A DNA stretch of 64,000 bases from Paenibacillus ottowii (GTDB taxonomy: Bacteria > Bacillota > Bacilli > Paenibacillales > Paenibacillaceae). Every line of letters starts with the position of its first letter. Position 1 is the stretch's first letter. Of this stretch, positions 18,875 to 27,945 are shown piece after piece. The notes under the pieces were generated by a model. The model was not told where the DNA came from and made no database searches. It saw only the letters and a program-made list of their open reading frames with translations. The translations under genes and the position numbers were made by a program. The DNA lies in assembly GCF_006874425.1 (NCBI RefSeq), contig NZ_VIJZ01000004.1:558001-622000 (forward strand), written 5' to 3'.

Positions 18875-19654
18875 ATGAGCAGAGAGTTCAATATTGACTA
18901 TGTTTTTAGCTTTATCCCGAAAATGCTGTCCTATTTGCACATCACTTTGTTTATTGTGGCAAGCTCGCTTGTGTTGGGACTGATCATTGGTCTGTTGGTT
19001 GCGCTGCCTCGTATGTATAACATTCCATTTTTCAAACGTGTTTCTCAGGTGTATGTTTCCTTTTTCCGTGGAACCCCTATTTTAATTCAATTGTTTCTGG
19101 TGTATTACGGCCTGCCAGAGCTACTAAAGCTGGTGGATATCAATTCCTCCAGATGGGATGTGCTGTGGTTTGCCATAGCGACCTATGCGCTCAATAATGG
19201 AGCCTTTATTTCCGAAATTGTCAGGTCTGGTGTAGGAGCTGTAGATCGGGGACAAATCGAGGCTGCACAGTCCGTCGGCATGTCAGGCTATCAAACTTTT
19301 ACACGTATCATCTTGCCGCAAGCGCTGGCTGTAGTGGTTCCGGTATTTTCCAATCTGGTCATTGGAAATCTGAAGGATACATCGCTGGCGTTTACAATCG
19401 GTGCGATGGAGATGACAGGAAAATCGCAAACATTAGGTTCGGCTACCCAGCATTTTGTGGAAACGTATATCGCGTTGTCTTTTATCTATCTCGTGATCAG
19501 TCTGATTGTACAAAGATTATTCAAGGTGCTGGAAAATGCACTTCTCCGGCATGAGCATAGAGATTTAGTACAGAAGGAACCCGCAAAACGAAAAGGTTTT
19601 GTGGTGCGTTACCTGAGAAGCCCTCGTCTGAGTAAAGGAGGTAAAGGCATATGA
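18875..19654 (+). CDS. tcyL: amino-acid ABC transporter permease (TcyL-like)
   Basis: 259 aa, five or so transmembrane helices of the HisM/ArtM type. FFRGTPILIQLFLVYYGLP (first conserved segment) and the EAA loop AAQSVGMSGYQTFTRIILPQ are present. It pairs with the next permease to form the membrane channel for cystine-like compounds. AAAGGAGG upstream of ATG 18875. The C-terminal ~30 residues are basic and cytoplasmic, longer than usual. It overlaps the next gene by 4 bp. Confidence 0.85.
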   Translation: MSREFNIDYVFSFIPKMLSYLHITLFIVASSLVLGLIIGLLVALPRMYNIPFFKRVSQVYVSFFRGTPILIQLFLVYYGLPELLKLVDINSSRWDVLWFAIATYALNNGAFISEIVRSGVGAVDRGQIEAAQSVGMSGYQTFTRIILPQALAVVVPVFSNLVIGNLKDTSLAFTIGAMEMTGKSQTLGSATQHFVETYIALSFIYLVISLIVQRLFKVLENALLRHEHRDLVQKEPAKRKGFVVRYLRSPRLSKGGKGI

Positions 19655-20361
19655 GTCTGGACTTTGGATTTGTATACACCGCCTTTTTAGGATTGTTCTC
19701 TGCGTTGCCCAACACTTTAATCATTACTGTGGTTTCCGTACTGGCAGGGCTGGTCATCGGGATTGTAACGGCGTTGGCACGAATTTACAACGTTCCTGTG
19801 TTGTCGCAGATTTCTCACGGTTACGTTACGTTCATCCGAGGTACACCGATGCTGATGCATCTGTTGCTTATTTATTTCAGCTTGCCTTTGTTAATTGATG
19901 CAGGAGCGAAGCATTTCGGCTGGTCGCTGCATTCCAAAGATATACCTTACATGGTATTTGCACTCATTTCATTTTCGATTACCAGTGGCGCGTATATGTC
20001 TGAGGTGGTTCGTTCCGGAATCCAGTCGGTCAATAAGGGGCAGATTGAGGCGGCTTATGCGGTTGGTATGACGACATGGCAAGTATTGAGACGGATTGTA
20101 TTTCCGCAGGCCTTCGTGGTGAGTTTGCCGAACCTGACGAATTCTGTTATTGGGATGCTGCATGGTTCCACCTTGGCCTTCACCGTTTCGGTCACAGAAA
20201 TTCAGGCCCAGGCTGAAATTCTCGCATCTACCAACTGGAAATACTTGGAGGTCTATATTGCAGCAGCACTGTTGTTTTGGGGCTTGACGGTATTGATCGA
20301 GCGAATATCCGGCTTGGTGGAGAAAAAAATCAATGTGTTTAATGGAGGTCGAGCATCATGA
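19651..20361 (+). CDS. tcyM: amino-acid ABC transporter permease (TcyM-like)
   Basis: 236 aa, second permease of the importer. The conserved [19 protein letters not shown] and EAA-loop [20 protein letters not shown] match the TcyM type. Translational coupling on both sides is indicated: ATGA overlap with the previous gene and with the ATPase gene. Consistent with a heterodimeric channel. Confidence 0.85.
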   Translation: MSLDFGFVYTAFLGLFSALPNTLIITVVSVLAGLVIGIVTALARIYNVPVLSQISHGYVTFIRGTPMLMHLLLIYFSLPLLIDAGAKHFGWSLHSKDIPYMVFALISFSITSGAYMSEVVRSGIQSVNKGQIEAAYAVGMTTWQVLRRIVFPQAFVVSLPNLTNSVIGMLHGSTLAFTVSVTEIQAQAEILASTNWKYLEVYIAAALLFWGLTVLIERISGLVEKKINVFNGGRAS

Positions 20362-21110
20362 TCCGTCTGCAAAATATTACAAAGTCGTTCGGCAAACATG
20401 AAGTGCTCAAAGGCATTGATTTGACGGTGAACAAAGGTGAGGTTGTCGTTATTTTAGGACCCAGCGGTTCAGGAAAAACCACCTTGCTACGCTGCATTAA
20501 TTATCTGGAAAAGCCGAATGACGGAGAAGTCAGTATCGGAGATTTTACAGTGAACTGTAAGCGGCCTGCGAAAAAGGATGTTTTGGCCTTGCGTAAAAAG
20601 ACGGCTATGGTGTTCCAGCAATATCATTTGTTCAAGCATAAAACCGCGCTGGAAAATGTCATGGAGGGGCTTGTCGTTGTCCGTAAGGTTAAGCAGGAGG
20701 AAGCTAAAAAAATCAGTATTGAAGTACTGGGAAAGGTTGGCCTCGGCGAAAAACTGAATCATTATCCGAGCCAGCTATCCGGTGGGCAGCAGCAGCGTGT
20801 CGGGATCGCGCGCGCTTTGGCACTGAACCCGGAGGTGATTTTATTCGATGAGCCGACTTCGGCACTGGACCCTGAACTGGTGGGTGAGGTGCTGTCGGTG
20901 ATCCGCAAGATTGCGAAGGAAGGCATAACCATGATTGTTGTGACACATGAGATGAGCTTTGCGCGCGATGTTTCTAATCATGTGGTATTCATGGATGGCG
21001 GCCATATTATCGAGGAAGGCACACCGGACGCTATTTTTAACCATCCCAAAGAAGAGCGTACCCAGCAATTCCTGAAACGAATTACACCGGAATATAATTA
21101 TTCAATTTAG
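20358..21110 (+). CDS. tcyN: amino-acid ABC transporter ATP-binding protein (TcyN-like)
   Basis: 250-aa polar amino-acid ABC ATPase: Walker [13 protein letters not shown]-loop [10 protein letters not shown], signature LSGGQQQRV, Walker [16 protein letters not shown]-loop VVTHEMSFA. It drives import through the TcyL/TcyM pair. It starts inside the end of tcyM and is followed within 15 bp by the cmoO-like gene, so uptake and breakdown enzymes are co-transcribed. Confidence 0.88.
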   Translation: MIRLQNITKSFGKHEVLKGIDLTVNKGEVVVILGPSGSGKTTLLRCINYLEKPNDGEVSIGDFTVNCKRPAKKDVLALRKKTAMVFQQYHLFKHKTALENVMEGLVVVRKVKQEEAKKISIEVLGKVGLGEKLNHYPSQLSGGQQQRVGIARALALNPEVILFDEPTSALDPELVGEVLSVIRKIAKEGITMIVVTHEMSFARDVSNHVVFMDGGHIIEEGTPDAIFNHPKEERTQQFLKRITPEYNYSI

Positions 21111-21125
21111 ATGGGAGAGGGAGAC

Positions 21126-22142
21126 ATGAGCATTAAAATCGGAGTATTGGATCAAAGCCCTATACACGAGGGTGAAACGGCAGCACAGGCCCTTCGCAAC
21201 ACGATTAAGCTGGCGCAGCGTGTAGAAGAACTGGGATTCACACGTTTTTGGGTATCAGAGCATCATGATTCCGAGCAGGTTGCAGGCTCCTCGCCAGAGG
21301 TACTCATTTCCCATCTATTGGCACGCACCGAGCGAATTACTATCGGGTCTGGCGGGGTTATGCTTCAGCATTACAGCCCGTATAAAGTGGCTGAAAACTT
21401 CAATGTGCTAGCCTCTCTTGCACCAGGTCGTATAGATTTGGGCATCGGACGTGCGCCGGGCGGGTTACCGAAATCCACACAGGCGTTACAACGCAACGTG
21501 CATGATGCGCCTTCTCTCGAAGAGAAGATTGATGAAGTAAGCCGCTATATTCATAATATCCCACCTGAAGAAGGGCCGCTCGCCGGATTACAGGCGAATC
21601 CAATTCCAGAAACACCAGCAGAGATTTATGTTTTGGGTACAAGTATTGACAGTGCTGGTATTGCCGCGCGTTTGGGTTTACCTTATGTTTTCTCGCAATT
21701 TATAAATAGTAGTGAGCAGGTTGCCCTGGATTCATTCCGTACGTATCGGGAGTCTTTCGATTACAGTTATGGACGTGAGCCGAAGGCACTTTTTGCACTA
21801 TCGGTTATTGTGGCAGACACTTCCGAGGAAGCAGCGGAGCTGGCAGGTGAGCAGAAGCTATACAAGATTCACCTGGCCAGTGGAAAAACGGCTACGGTAG
21901 GCGCGCTGGAAAGTGCAGAGGAATTCGGTAAGCAATCGGGTGAAGAATATACAATTGAAGTTACACAAGCACAAATCAACAAAGGGAATAAAAATGAAAT
22001 CTATGCTGCGCTGACGGAAATTCAAGCGAAGTATCAGGCAGATGAGCTGATCGTAACGACAGGGATACGGGATATTGGAAAGCGTGTGCGCTCGTTCGAA
22101 TTGTTGCACGAAGCTTTTGCCGAGTTGCCTGTGCAGTCCTAG
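21126..22142 (+). CDS. cmoO: luciferase-like monooxygenase (CmoO/YtmO-like)
   Basis: 338 aa from ATG 21126 (GGGAGAGGGA upstream). The ATG at 21111 touches the tcyN stop and lacks a ribosome site. Group 1 LLM oxidoreductases of the YtmO type are recognised by LGVLDQSPI-like IGVLDQSPIHEGETAAQAL, FWVSEHHDSE, GSGGVMLQHYSPYKVAENF and RIDLGIGRAPGG. It likely oxidises the sulfur of an S-alkyl-cysteine using reduced flavin, giving the sulfoxide used by CmoJ (proposed pathway order). Flavin would have to come from a reductase elsewhere. Confidence 0.82.
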   Translation: MSIKIGVLDQSPIHEGETAAQALRNTIKLAQRVEELGFTRFWVSEHHDSEQVAGSSPEVLISHLLARTERITIGSGGVMLQHYSPYKVAENFNVLASLAPGRIDLGIGRAPGGLPKSTQALQRNVHDAPSLEEKIDEVSRYIHNIPPEEGPLAGLQANPIPETPAEIYVLGTSIDSAGIAARLGLPYVFSQFINSSEQVALDSFRTYRESFDYSYGREPKALFALSVIVADTSEEAAELAGEQKLYKIHLASGKTATVGALESAEEFGKQSGEEYTIEVTQAQINKGNKNEIYAALTEIQAKYQADELIVTTGIRDIGKRVRSFELLHEAFAELPVQS

Positions 22143-22201
22143 ATACTATGGATATAAGAGAAAGTTGTAATCAAAATGGGGTTCGCGAAGGAGGAATAGG
22201 G

Positions 22202-23359
22202 ATGAGTGGATCAACCGGGACGAAGGAACAGGTTTTGGAGCAGAATTTGGTGGAGATTCGCCGTCATCTGCACCGTTATCCCGAGCTGTCTAACGAGGAG
22301 GTTGAAACGACCGCCTATATTCGTCGCCTGCTCGAAGAACAGAATATAACGATTTTGGATGTGCCGCTTCGTACCGGATTGGTAGCGGAAATCGGCGGAC
22401 AGCAGGAGGGGCCCACGGTCGCGCTGCGTGCAGACATTGATGCACTCCCCATCCAGGAGGAAACGGGACTCCCTTATGCCTCGGTACATCCTGGCAAGAT
22501 GCATGCCTGTGGGCATGATTTTCATACAGCATCCCTGCTAGGGGCAGCTGTATTGCTGAAGCAGCGGGAGCAGAAGCTGAAGGGGACGGTTCGGCTGGTG
22601 TTCCAGCCGGCCGAGGAGAAAGCCAAGGGCGCTGCCCAAGTACTGGACAGTGGTGCATTGGCAGGGGTGCAGGCCATTTTCGGCCTGCATAACAAGCCAG
22701 ACCTGCCCGTAGGCACGGTCGGCATCAAAGAAGGTCCGCTAATGGCAGCGGCAGACGGATTTTATATCGAGGTGGAGGGCCTGAGCACACATGCGGCCGT
22801 TCCGCATGCAGGGATTGACCCCATCGTGGTATCGGCACATATCATTACGGCGCTGCAATCGATTGTGAGTCGGAGCGTTAACCCGCTCGATAGTGCAGTC
22901 ATCAGTGTGACGAAGCTGCACAGCGGCAATGCTTGGAACATCATTCCAGACCGTGCTCATTTGGACGGAACCATTCGCACCTTTGACGAGAACGTCCGAG
23001 CCCAGGTGGCAGAACGCTTCGAGCAAGTCGTCAAGGGCGTAGCTGATGCTTTCGGCACGAAAGCGAATATTCGCTGGATCGTGGGTCCGCCACCTGTGCT
23101 GAACGATGGGAAGCTGACTGCCATCGCGGAGCAGGCGGCCGAAGCGGTCGGTCTGGAGGTCGTTCGCCCTATACCTTCCTCGGCAAGCGAAGACTTTGGG
23201 TTTTATCAGAAGAACCTCCCCGGTGTGTTTATCTTTGTCGGTACTGCGGGAAGCCAGGAATGGCATCATCCTGCCTTTGATCTGGACGAACGCGCGCTGC
23301 CAGGAACAGCGAAGCTGCTGGCTTCACTGGCCGAATCGGCATTGGAATCCATAGAGTAG
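22202..23359 (+). CDS. M20-family amidohydrolase, N-acetyl-S-alkyl-cysteine deacetylase-like (SndA/YtnL-like)
   Basis: 385 aa from ATG 22202 with AAGGAGGAA upstream. The GTAs before it in the frame are not used. Metal-site motifs are MHACGHDFH, the glutamates in FQPAEEKAKGA, and the C-terminal HHPAFDLDE. GLSTHAAVPHAGIDPI lies in the dimerisation lid. Members deacylate N-acyl amino acids. In the B. subtilis S-alkyl-cysteine pathway, YtnL (SndA) removes the acetyl group that the acetyltransferase SnaA adds. No acetyltransferase gene lies in this locus. Confidence 0.8.
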   Translation: MSGSTGTKEQVLEQNLVEIRRHLHRYPELSNEEVETTAYIRRLLEEQNITILDVPLRTGLVAEIGGQQEGPTVALRADIDALPIQEETGLPYASVHPGKMHACGHDFHTASLLGAAVLLKQREQKLKGTVRLVFQPAEEKAKGAAQVLDSGALAGVQAIFGLHNKPDLPVGTVGIKEGPLMAAADGFYIEVEGLSTHAAVPHAGIDPIVVSAHIITALQSIVSRSVNPLDSAVISVTKLHSGNAWNIIPDRAHLDGTIRTFDENVRAQVAERFEQVVKGVADAFGTKANIRWIVGPPPVLNDGKLTAIAEQAAEAVGLEVVRPIPSSASEDFGFYQKNLPGVFIFVGTAGSQEWHHPAFDLDERALPGTAKLLASLAESALESIE

Positions 23360-23425
23360 GAATAGTGTTCCTACTTAGGTGTAGATGAGAGATTAAACGT
23401 TTTCATTGAATTCGGATGAAGTTAG

Positions 23426-23610
23426 ATAATAGAGCATGAGATGGGACATGGATTTGGTTTGCCTGATTTCTATGAAGAGCACGAGCGTCCACCTGGCGGG
23501 TTCCCTATGCCTACGATTATGTAGGCCGGAAATTCTCCTAAGATACGTTATACCTGGAGCCAGGTCAAGAAGGACAGCTCTCGTTTTCCTATCCGATGAA
23601 AGATACGTAG
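23426..23610 (+). pseudogene. relic of a zinc metalloprotease
   Basis: The frame at 23435 encodes HEMGHGFGLPDFYEEHERPP, exactly the HExxHxxGxxD zinc motif of metzincin-type peptidases such as snapalysin. A TAG at 23522-23524 interrupts it. A different frame farther on encodes DTLYLEPGQEGQLSFSYPMK and a stop at 23608-23610, plausible as the original C-terminus. The N-terminal half is absent: the M20 gene ends only 66 bp upstream. A terminator follows at the expected distance. Confidence 0.6.
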
Positions 23611-23630
23611 AAAAGAAATATATGTATTCA

Positions 23631-23672
23631 AAGGTTGTCTCCTGCGATTTTGGTAGGCGATAACCTTTTTTT
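23631..23672 (+). terminator. intrinsic terminator after the metalloprotease relic
   Basis: AAGGTT... pairs with ...AACCTT (23631-23636 with 23662-23667), with further imperfect pairing inside, and runs into a T7 tract. It now ends the rightward S-alkyl-cysteine transcript. Confidence 0.6.
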
Positions 23673-23703
23673 AGGATATTCGGATTTTATAATGGAGGAG
23701 GGC

Positions 23704-25038
23704 TTATAGCTGATCCTTCTCCAATTTCTCGATTAAGGAGGAAAGATCGATTCCCAGCAAGATTATTTCTTCTGGCTGACGAACAAATCCAACAGGTGGC
23801 ATGTTAAACATCGGGAAGTTTTTCTCCCGTAGATCGTAGCTATCAAACTGCCTCTGGTACTTAGGCATACACTGCTTTTTAAGTCCCTCTGTAAAGAGTA
23901 TCTTGGATCGTAGGGCTTCAAAAGAGTATCCCCTGCCTAAACGGTTAATGACTCGAACAAGGCTGTTTATAGATTCCGTATAAACGCTTGTAATGCGATG
24001 GTCGAAGTAGGCGAATATTTCCTCTTCCCAGCTCTTCATAGCCTTTGTAAGTGGTTCAAAAGCGGATTGCAGTTCAGTTGGTATTTTAACTTTCCATTCG
24101 TTGTATTTAAGGAGTGCCGTCTGTCTGCTATCACATTCCCAAATATCGAAATATGATTCCTTTAAGTCATAAGCAGTACTAAGAGAAGAATGATTCTTTC
24201 TCCAAAGGTCAAGCGTAATTTTATCCATCTCTGTAAGCTCTATACGGCGTTTTAGGAGGATATTACGGTCATGTACCAGCCCGCGGCGTTCTTTTGGCGA
24301 TAATCCTTCTCGGAGCTGCTTACGAATGGTTTCTAACGCTTGGTTTGCCATACGGAGAACATGAAACTTATCGACGATGATAAGAGCTTTTGGCAAGATA
24401 GCCCTCACGGCGTCCTTATATGGTTGCCACATATCCATTGTGACGTATCGTATTTGTCTTCTATTTGGAAGACGTGAGAGGTAGTCCATAACGGTTTCCT
24501 TGTTACGATTGGGCAAAACGTCTAACAAAGTATGTTCTTCAATATTGGTTAAAACGCATCTTGGCTTAATCATGTGTATTTCGTCAATCCCAAGCCAATT
24601 AGGAGTTTCAAAACGAAGCGTTTCTTTAAGACGATTGAGGTAATCACGAAAGATGTTACGTATCGTTTTTTCATGCAATCCAACATCCTCGGATATGCTG
24701 ACAAACGTGCGTTTAAGGCTTTGCTTCTCTATATAAGACAATAATCGTTTGGTACAGTTTCGCTTTTCGTCTATGGTGTGATCTAAGTGTTCCCAAAAGG
24801 TTCGATTGCAATCTCTACAGCGATACCTCTGACGCTTTATAAGAAGGCCTGCACGCTTGCCATGAATGGGCAAGTCCATATAAACTTGTTCCCTGCTGTC
24901 GTGTTTGTAGAGGTTGGCTATGCATCCGCAATGAGGGCAAACCAAAGGTGGAGAGTTCGTCACCACTTGTATTAGAAAATCAAATTCATTTTCACTAATA
25001 CTTAATATGTTGAAGTTTGGAAGATTTAAAATATCCAT
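23704..25038 (-). mobile_element. ISL3-family transposase
   Basis: 444 aa from ATG 25038. The N-terminal zinc ribbon (CPHCGC and CRDCNRTF) and an HTH region precede the DDE transposase core: LGIDEIHMIK (first Asp), VTMDMWQPYK and IIVDKFHVLR (second Asp region), and ITSVYTESINSLVRVINR with the catalytic Glu. The frame is intact. An upstream TTG at 25068 would overlap the MFS stop and is less likely. I found no terminal inverted repeats on either side, so the element's edges are unknown. It sits between two accessory gene groups and probably arrived with the MFS/ArsR block. Confidence 0.85.
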
Positions 25039-25057
25039 ATGAATTTCTTCTATGCAC

Positions 25058-26248
25058 TTATGATGCAAGTTCCTTTTTTGTTTTTGCGTGACTGGTCAAA
25101 ATACCGCTGAATATAAAAGATAACAACGAACCGGCAAAGCATATAGCCGCAAACATGCCTACGGCGGAAAAACCGTTAAAAGTCGCGTAAATCAGGCCTG
25201 CGATCCAAGAACCGAGCGTTGTTGCAACGTACATGATTGAATTGGCCAAGCTGGAGATTGTGCCGCGGATGGTTGGATTTAGTGAATTCAGCATTCCCAA
25301 TATTAGGGGAAAAGCGATCCCCATGTTAACGAATATAAAAAAGTAAACACTTTCAAAAGCCGCAACCGACGGCAAGAAAGGCAACACAATAAAACATATG
25401 ATAGAGACAAGAAAGCCTACAACCAGCGTATTGAAACGGTTTAATGTTTTGATCACATAGGCACCGCCAAAGCTCCCGACTATATTCCCAAGACCTAGAA
25501 AAAACATTACGTATCCCGCTTGATCAATTGAAAGGTGAAAGCGATCCGTCACCCATTTTCCAATGAAAGAAAAGGCAGCAAAGAATCCACATTGAAATAA
25601 GAAATGAGCGAGGAAAGCCTTTCTCGCCATTCGGCTATTCAATAGTGGGATGTATCTACTGAAAATCGGAGTCTTGTTTTTTTGACCTTGATTTGGTTTC
25701 ATTTCGGGCAAAGCATAGAAAATGAATATCGCTACTAATAATGCACATGCACCGATTGTAAAAAAAGGATAATACCAATGGGTTGAGGCAAGCAGACTTC
25801 CAATAGGGATGCCGAACGCTTGGGAAGCAGCCAAGCCTGCCATGACGATTCCTGATACTTTGGCGATTTTTGACGTTGGAAACAGAGCAGGGATTGAGGC
25901 CCAGACTTGAGGCGCTGTAAATGCTGCGCTGACCCCGGCTAAAAAACGGAATAAGAACATCGACCAAAAACCTGTGGCAAAGCCGCATAGCATAGTTGAA
26001 ACCGAGAAGCAGACCATGCCGGTAAGCATTACTTTTTTGCGATCCCATCCATCGGAAAGCGGTCCAGCAATCAATGCAAAAATGGCATAACCTAAAGCAT
26101 AAGACCCCACCATCCAACCGGAATATTCAGTCGGGATATGAAACAAGCTCTGAAGAGTGGGGATGAGCGGAGATATCAAAAACGTATCCGTACCGATAAC
26201 AAACATGATGAGGAAAAATAAAGCAGTTAATTTGATCATTCTATTCAC
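25058..26248 (-). CDS. MFS efflux transporter (DHA1 type)
   Basis: 396 aa with 12 predicted transmembrane helices. The motif-A loop reads GPLSDGWDRKKVMLTG between helices 2 and 3, and the helix 5 motif is AASQAFGIPIGSLL. It resembles drug:H+ antiporter-1 proteins that export small toxic compounds. It lies 63 bp downstream of an ArsR-family gene on the same strand with a dyad between them, so it is probably repressed by that regulator. The 3' end is 20 bp from the transposase start. Confidence 0.85.
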   Translation of the reverse strand: MNRMIKLTALFFLIMFVIGTDTFLISPLIPTLQSLFHIPTEYSGWMVGSYALGYAIFALIAGPLSDGWDRKKVMLTGMVCFSVSTMLCGFATGFWSMFLFRFLAGVSAAFTAPQVWASIPALFPTSKIAKVSGIVMAGLAASQAFGIPIGSLLASTHWYYPFFTIGACALLVAIFIFYALPEMKPNQGQKNKTPIFSRYIPLLNSRMARKAFLAHFLFQCGFFAAFSFIGKWVTDRFHLSIDQAGYVMFFLGLGNIVGSFGGAYVIKTLNRFNTLVVGFLVSIICFIVLPFLPSVAAFESVYFFIFVNMGIAFPLILGMLNSLNPTIRGTISSLANSIMYVATTLGSWIAGLIYATFNGFSAVGMFAAICFAGSLLSFIFSGILTSHAKTKKELAS

Positions 26249-26266
26249 CCTTTTTAGTTAGTTCTA

Positions 26267-26288
26267 TAGTTCAAAGATTATTGAACTA
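26267..26288. promoter_or_regulatory. inverted repeat, likely ArsR operator
   Basis: TAGTTCAA (26267-26274) and TTGAACTA (26281-26288) form a perfect 8-bp dyad with a 6-bp spacer between the ArsR gene and the MFS pump. The TTGAA half-site is common in ArsR/SmtB operators. The position suggests direct control of the pump. Confidence 0.6.
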
Positions 26289-26311
26289 ATGAATAAAAAA
26301 AGAATTTCTTT

Positions 26312-26602
26312 CTACAACGTATCCAGAAATCCAGGTAAGTAAGTTTGAAATGTCTCCAAATCGATGCTCATATACTTCGTTTGAGCTTCTTTTCGTACCC
26401 TGATCAATTTCGCCTCCTTTAAAGCACGCAAGTGATACGAAGTATTCGATTTCGTAGTATCGCGAATGTGTCCTACTTCTCCACAATTCATTTCCTTCTT
26501 GCTGGCGTATAGAGCTCGTATGATGTCCAATCTTGTTTCATCGGCTAACGCCTTAAATATTTTGACTCTGAGCTCGTCATTTATTATTTTTTGAGTAGTC
26601 AT
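26312..26602 (-). CDS. ArsR/SmtB-family transcriptional repressor
   Basis: 96-aa winged-helix repressor: VKIFKALADETRLDIIRAL (helix 2-3) and TTKSNTSYHLRALKEAKLIR (recognition helix and wing). There is no CxC metal site on the recognition helix, and the only Cys is in MNCGEVGH, so the inducer may not be a metal. It is in the same orientation as the MFS gene downstream, with a dyad between them. The start is the ATG at 26602. No strong ribosome site is visible before it. Confidence 0.85.
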   Translation of the reverse strand: MTTQKIINDELRVKIFKALADETRLDIIRALYASKKEMNCGEVGHIRDTTKSNTSYHLRALKEAKLIRVRKEAQTKYMSIDLETFQTYLPGFLDTL

Positions 26603-26787
26603 AAAACCATTGTACTAAGATATCGCTACAAATCAAGCCTTTAGAAAAATACCACCATATTTTCCGATTTTCAAGGCAAATGTTTTGATTTTGTCTTCAC
26701 CATAAAATCCGAATACCCTTTTTTTATTTTATAGCTAAACAGTTTGACTCGGATGAGATTCGGCTTTGGCTTGACATCAGTATTGTG

Positions 26788-26825
26788 CGTTCATTTTCGC
26801 ATGAATGAATCACTAAGAATGAACG
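26788..26825. promoter_or_regulatory. inverted repeat upstream of the DUF5937-like regulator
   Basis: CGTTCATT (26788-26795) and AATGAACG (26818-26825) are perfect inverted arms 22 bp apart, with a further GAATGAA between. A TATAAT hexamer follows at 26842-26847, 37 bp before the gene. The site may be an autoregulatory operator. Confidence 0.4.
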
Positions 26826-26883
26826 GATGTACGATAGTATGTATAATGGACATCAGATATGAAGGAAAAGAGGACAGAAAGCG

Positions 26884-27819
26884 ATGAGCCACGACGTGAA
26901 TGCTCCTTATGATGTACATGTAGCATATGGACCGGTGTTTGAACTGCTCAGCAGCTTACACACTTTTATTTGCCGCAAGGCTTACAAAAAAACTGATTTA
27001 TCATCCGGGTGGGCGGACCAAGTGCGTGGAACACTGTCTCCGAGTCTGTCTGCGTTAGTGGAGTCCATGGAAATCAATGCAGACTGGAAGGTTATTTATG
27101 GACTTGTCTGTATGCTTTCTGATAAAGGGGGCGTTGAAGAGGTTGTAGACCGCTTGGAAAGCCAGACTTTGCAGGAATTAAAACAACAGGTATCAGCCTA
27201 TGGGATTCCGCTGCCTGACGACATGGAGAACCTCCGTAAACTTGCTTTGCGATTGCTATCCGGCTGGAACGAAGAGTATTTTCGTCACGTGGATACAAGG
27301 ATTCTCAGCGGCCTGAAACTGGAAGCTGAACGCAGAAAACGGGAAAAGAACGTATATAGCTCTATGGAGTGGGTGGATCGTACAACTAATGGCTTCCGAT
27401 TTGAGCCTTCCGCTGGACTGACGCAGGTGTTGCTGGTACCGCAATATCATTTTCAGCCGATAAATATTATTTATCGATTTGGGTCACTTCTGTTATGCCA
27501 TTATTCCGCAGGAGTATATGTTCAGGAGGACGATTTTTTATCACCCCAAGAATACCGAATGATTCGAAGTTTGGGGGAGAAGAGCAGGCTCAAAATATTA
27601 AAATATTTGTACCACAGCCAGTCTCCGCGAACCTTTATTGAGATTGTCCGCCATCTCAAGCTATCTAAGGGAATCACGCATGATCATATATTTAAGCTCC
27701 GTGCCGCTGGCTTCATTCATGCACATTTTGACGGCGAAACATTGCTTGGCTATAGTGCACGGCTTGCGGCTGTGGACGAGATGCGTGGGAGTATCCTTGG
27801 CTATATGGAGCGAAGGTAG
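26884..27819 (+). CDS. ArsR-type regulator with long N-terminal domain (DUF5937-like)
   Basis: 311 aa. The C-terminal ~90 residues are a winged HTH (MIRSLGEKSRLKILKYLYH, LKLSKGITHDHIFKLRAAGF). The N-terminal ~200 residues are a helical domain as in ArsR-family proteins carrying DUF5937, of unknown ligand. Relatives usually sit beside an efflux gene that they control, but none follows here: the next gene is an AT-rich methyltransferase with its own promoter. The ATG at 26884 has an AGAGGA site. Confidence 0.7.
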   Translation: MSHDVNAPYDVHVAYGPVFELLSSLHTFICRKAYKKTDLSSGWADQVRGTLSPSLSALVESMEINADWKVIYGLVCMLSDKGGVEEVVDRLESQTLQELKQQVSAYGIPLPDDMENLRKLALRLLSGWNEEYFRHVDTRILSGLKLEAERRKREKNVYSSMEWVDRTTNGFRFEPSAGLTQVLLVPQYHFQPINIIYRFGSLLLCHYSAGVYVQEDDFLSPQEYRMIRSLGEKSRLKILKYLYHSQSPRTFIEIVRHLKLSKGITHDHIFKLRAAGFIHAHFDGETLLGYSARLAAVDEMRGSILGYMERR

Positions 27820-27834
27820 GTATAAGATTGAGCC

Positions 27835-27863
27835 TTGACAAAATTATTTATTTGTGCTATAAT
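27835..27863 (+). promoter_or_regulatory. consensus sigma-A promoter of the methyltransferase unit
   Basis: TTGACA at 27835-27840, an exact 17-bp spacer, and TATAAT at 27858-27863: a full consensus match. Transcription should start near 27870, only ~20 nt before a strong terminator-like hairpin. Confidence 0.88.
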
Positions 27864-27888
27864 TTACATTTATTTAAGTTGATATTAT

Positions 27889-27930
27889 AATAAGATTCTC
27901 CTGGCCAGGGGAATCTTATTTTTGTTTTTA
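27889..27930 (+). terminator. promoter-proximal intrinsic terminator (candidate attenuator)
   Basis: Arms AATAAGATTCTCCTGG (27889-27904) and CCAGGGGAATCTTATT (27905-27920) pair over 16 bp with a single G-T wobble, followed by a T-rich tract to 27930. It lies between a consensus promoter and the ribosome site TAGGAGG (27931-27937), so full-length transcripts require read-through or anti-termination. I see no obvious competing antiterminator stem. Confidence 0.8.
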
Positions 27931-27945
27931 TAGGAGGATAAATGT

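Noticed and set aside
23393..23406. cre-like site near the protease relic
   Set aside because: ATTAAACGTTTTCA matches only 12 of 14 consensus positions and no intact gene follows.
23436..23663. 75-codon ORF after the M20 gene
   Set aside because: It overlaps the protease relic in another frame. The HExxHxxGxxD motif is in the frame starting at 23435, so this ORF is a shadow.
23640..25140. Terminal inverted repeats of the ISL3 element
   Set aside because: I compared ~60-100 bases on each side of the transposase gene and found no convincing inverted match, so no element boundaries are given.
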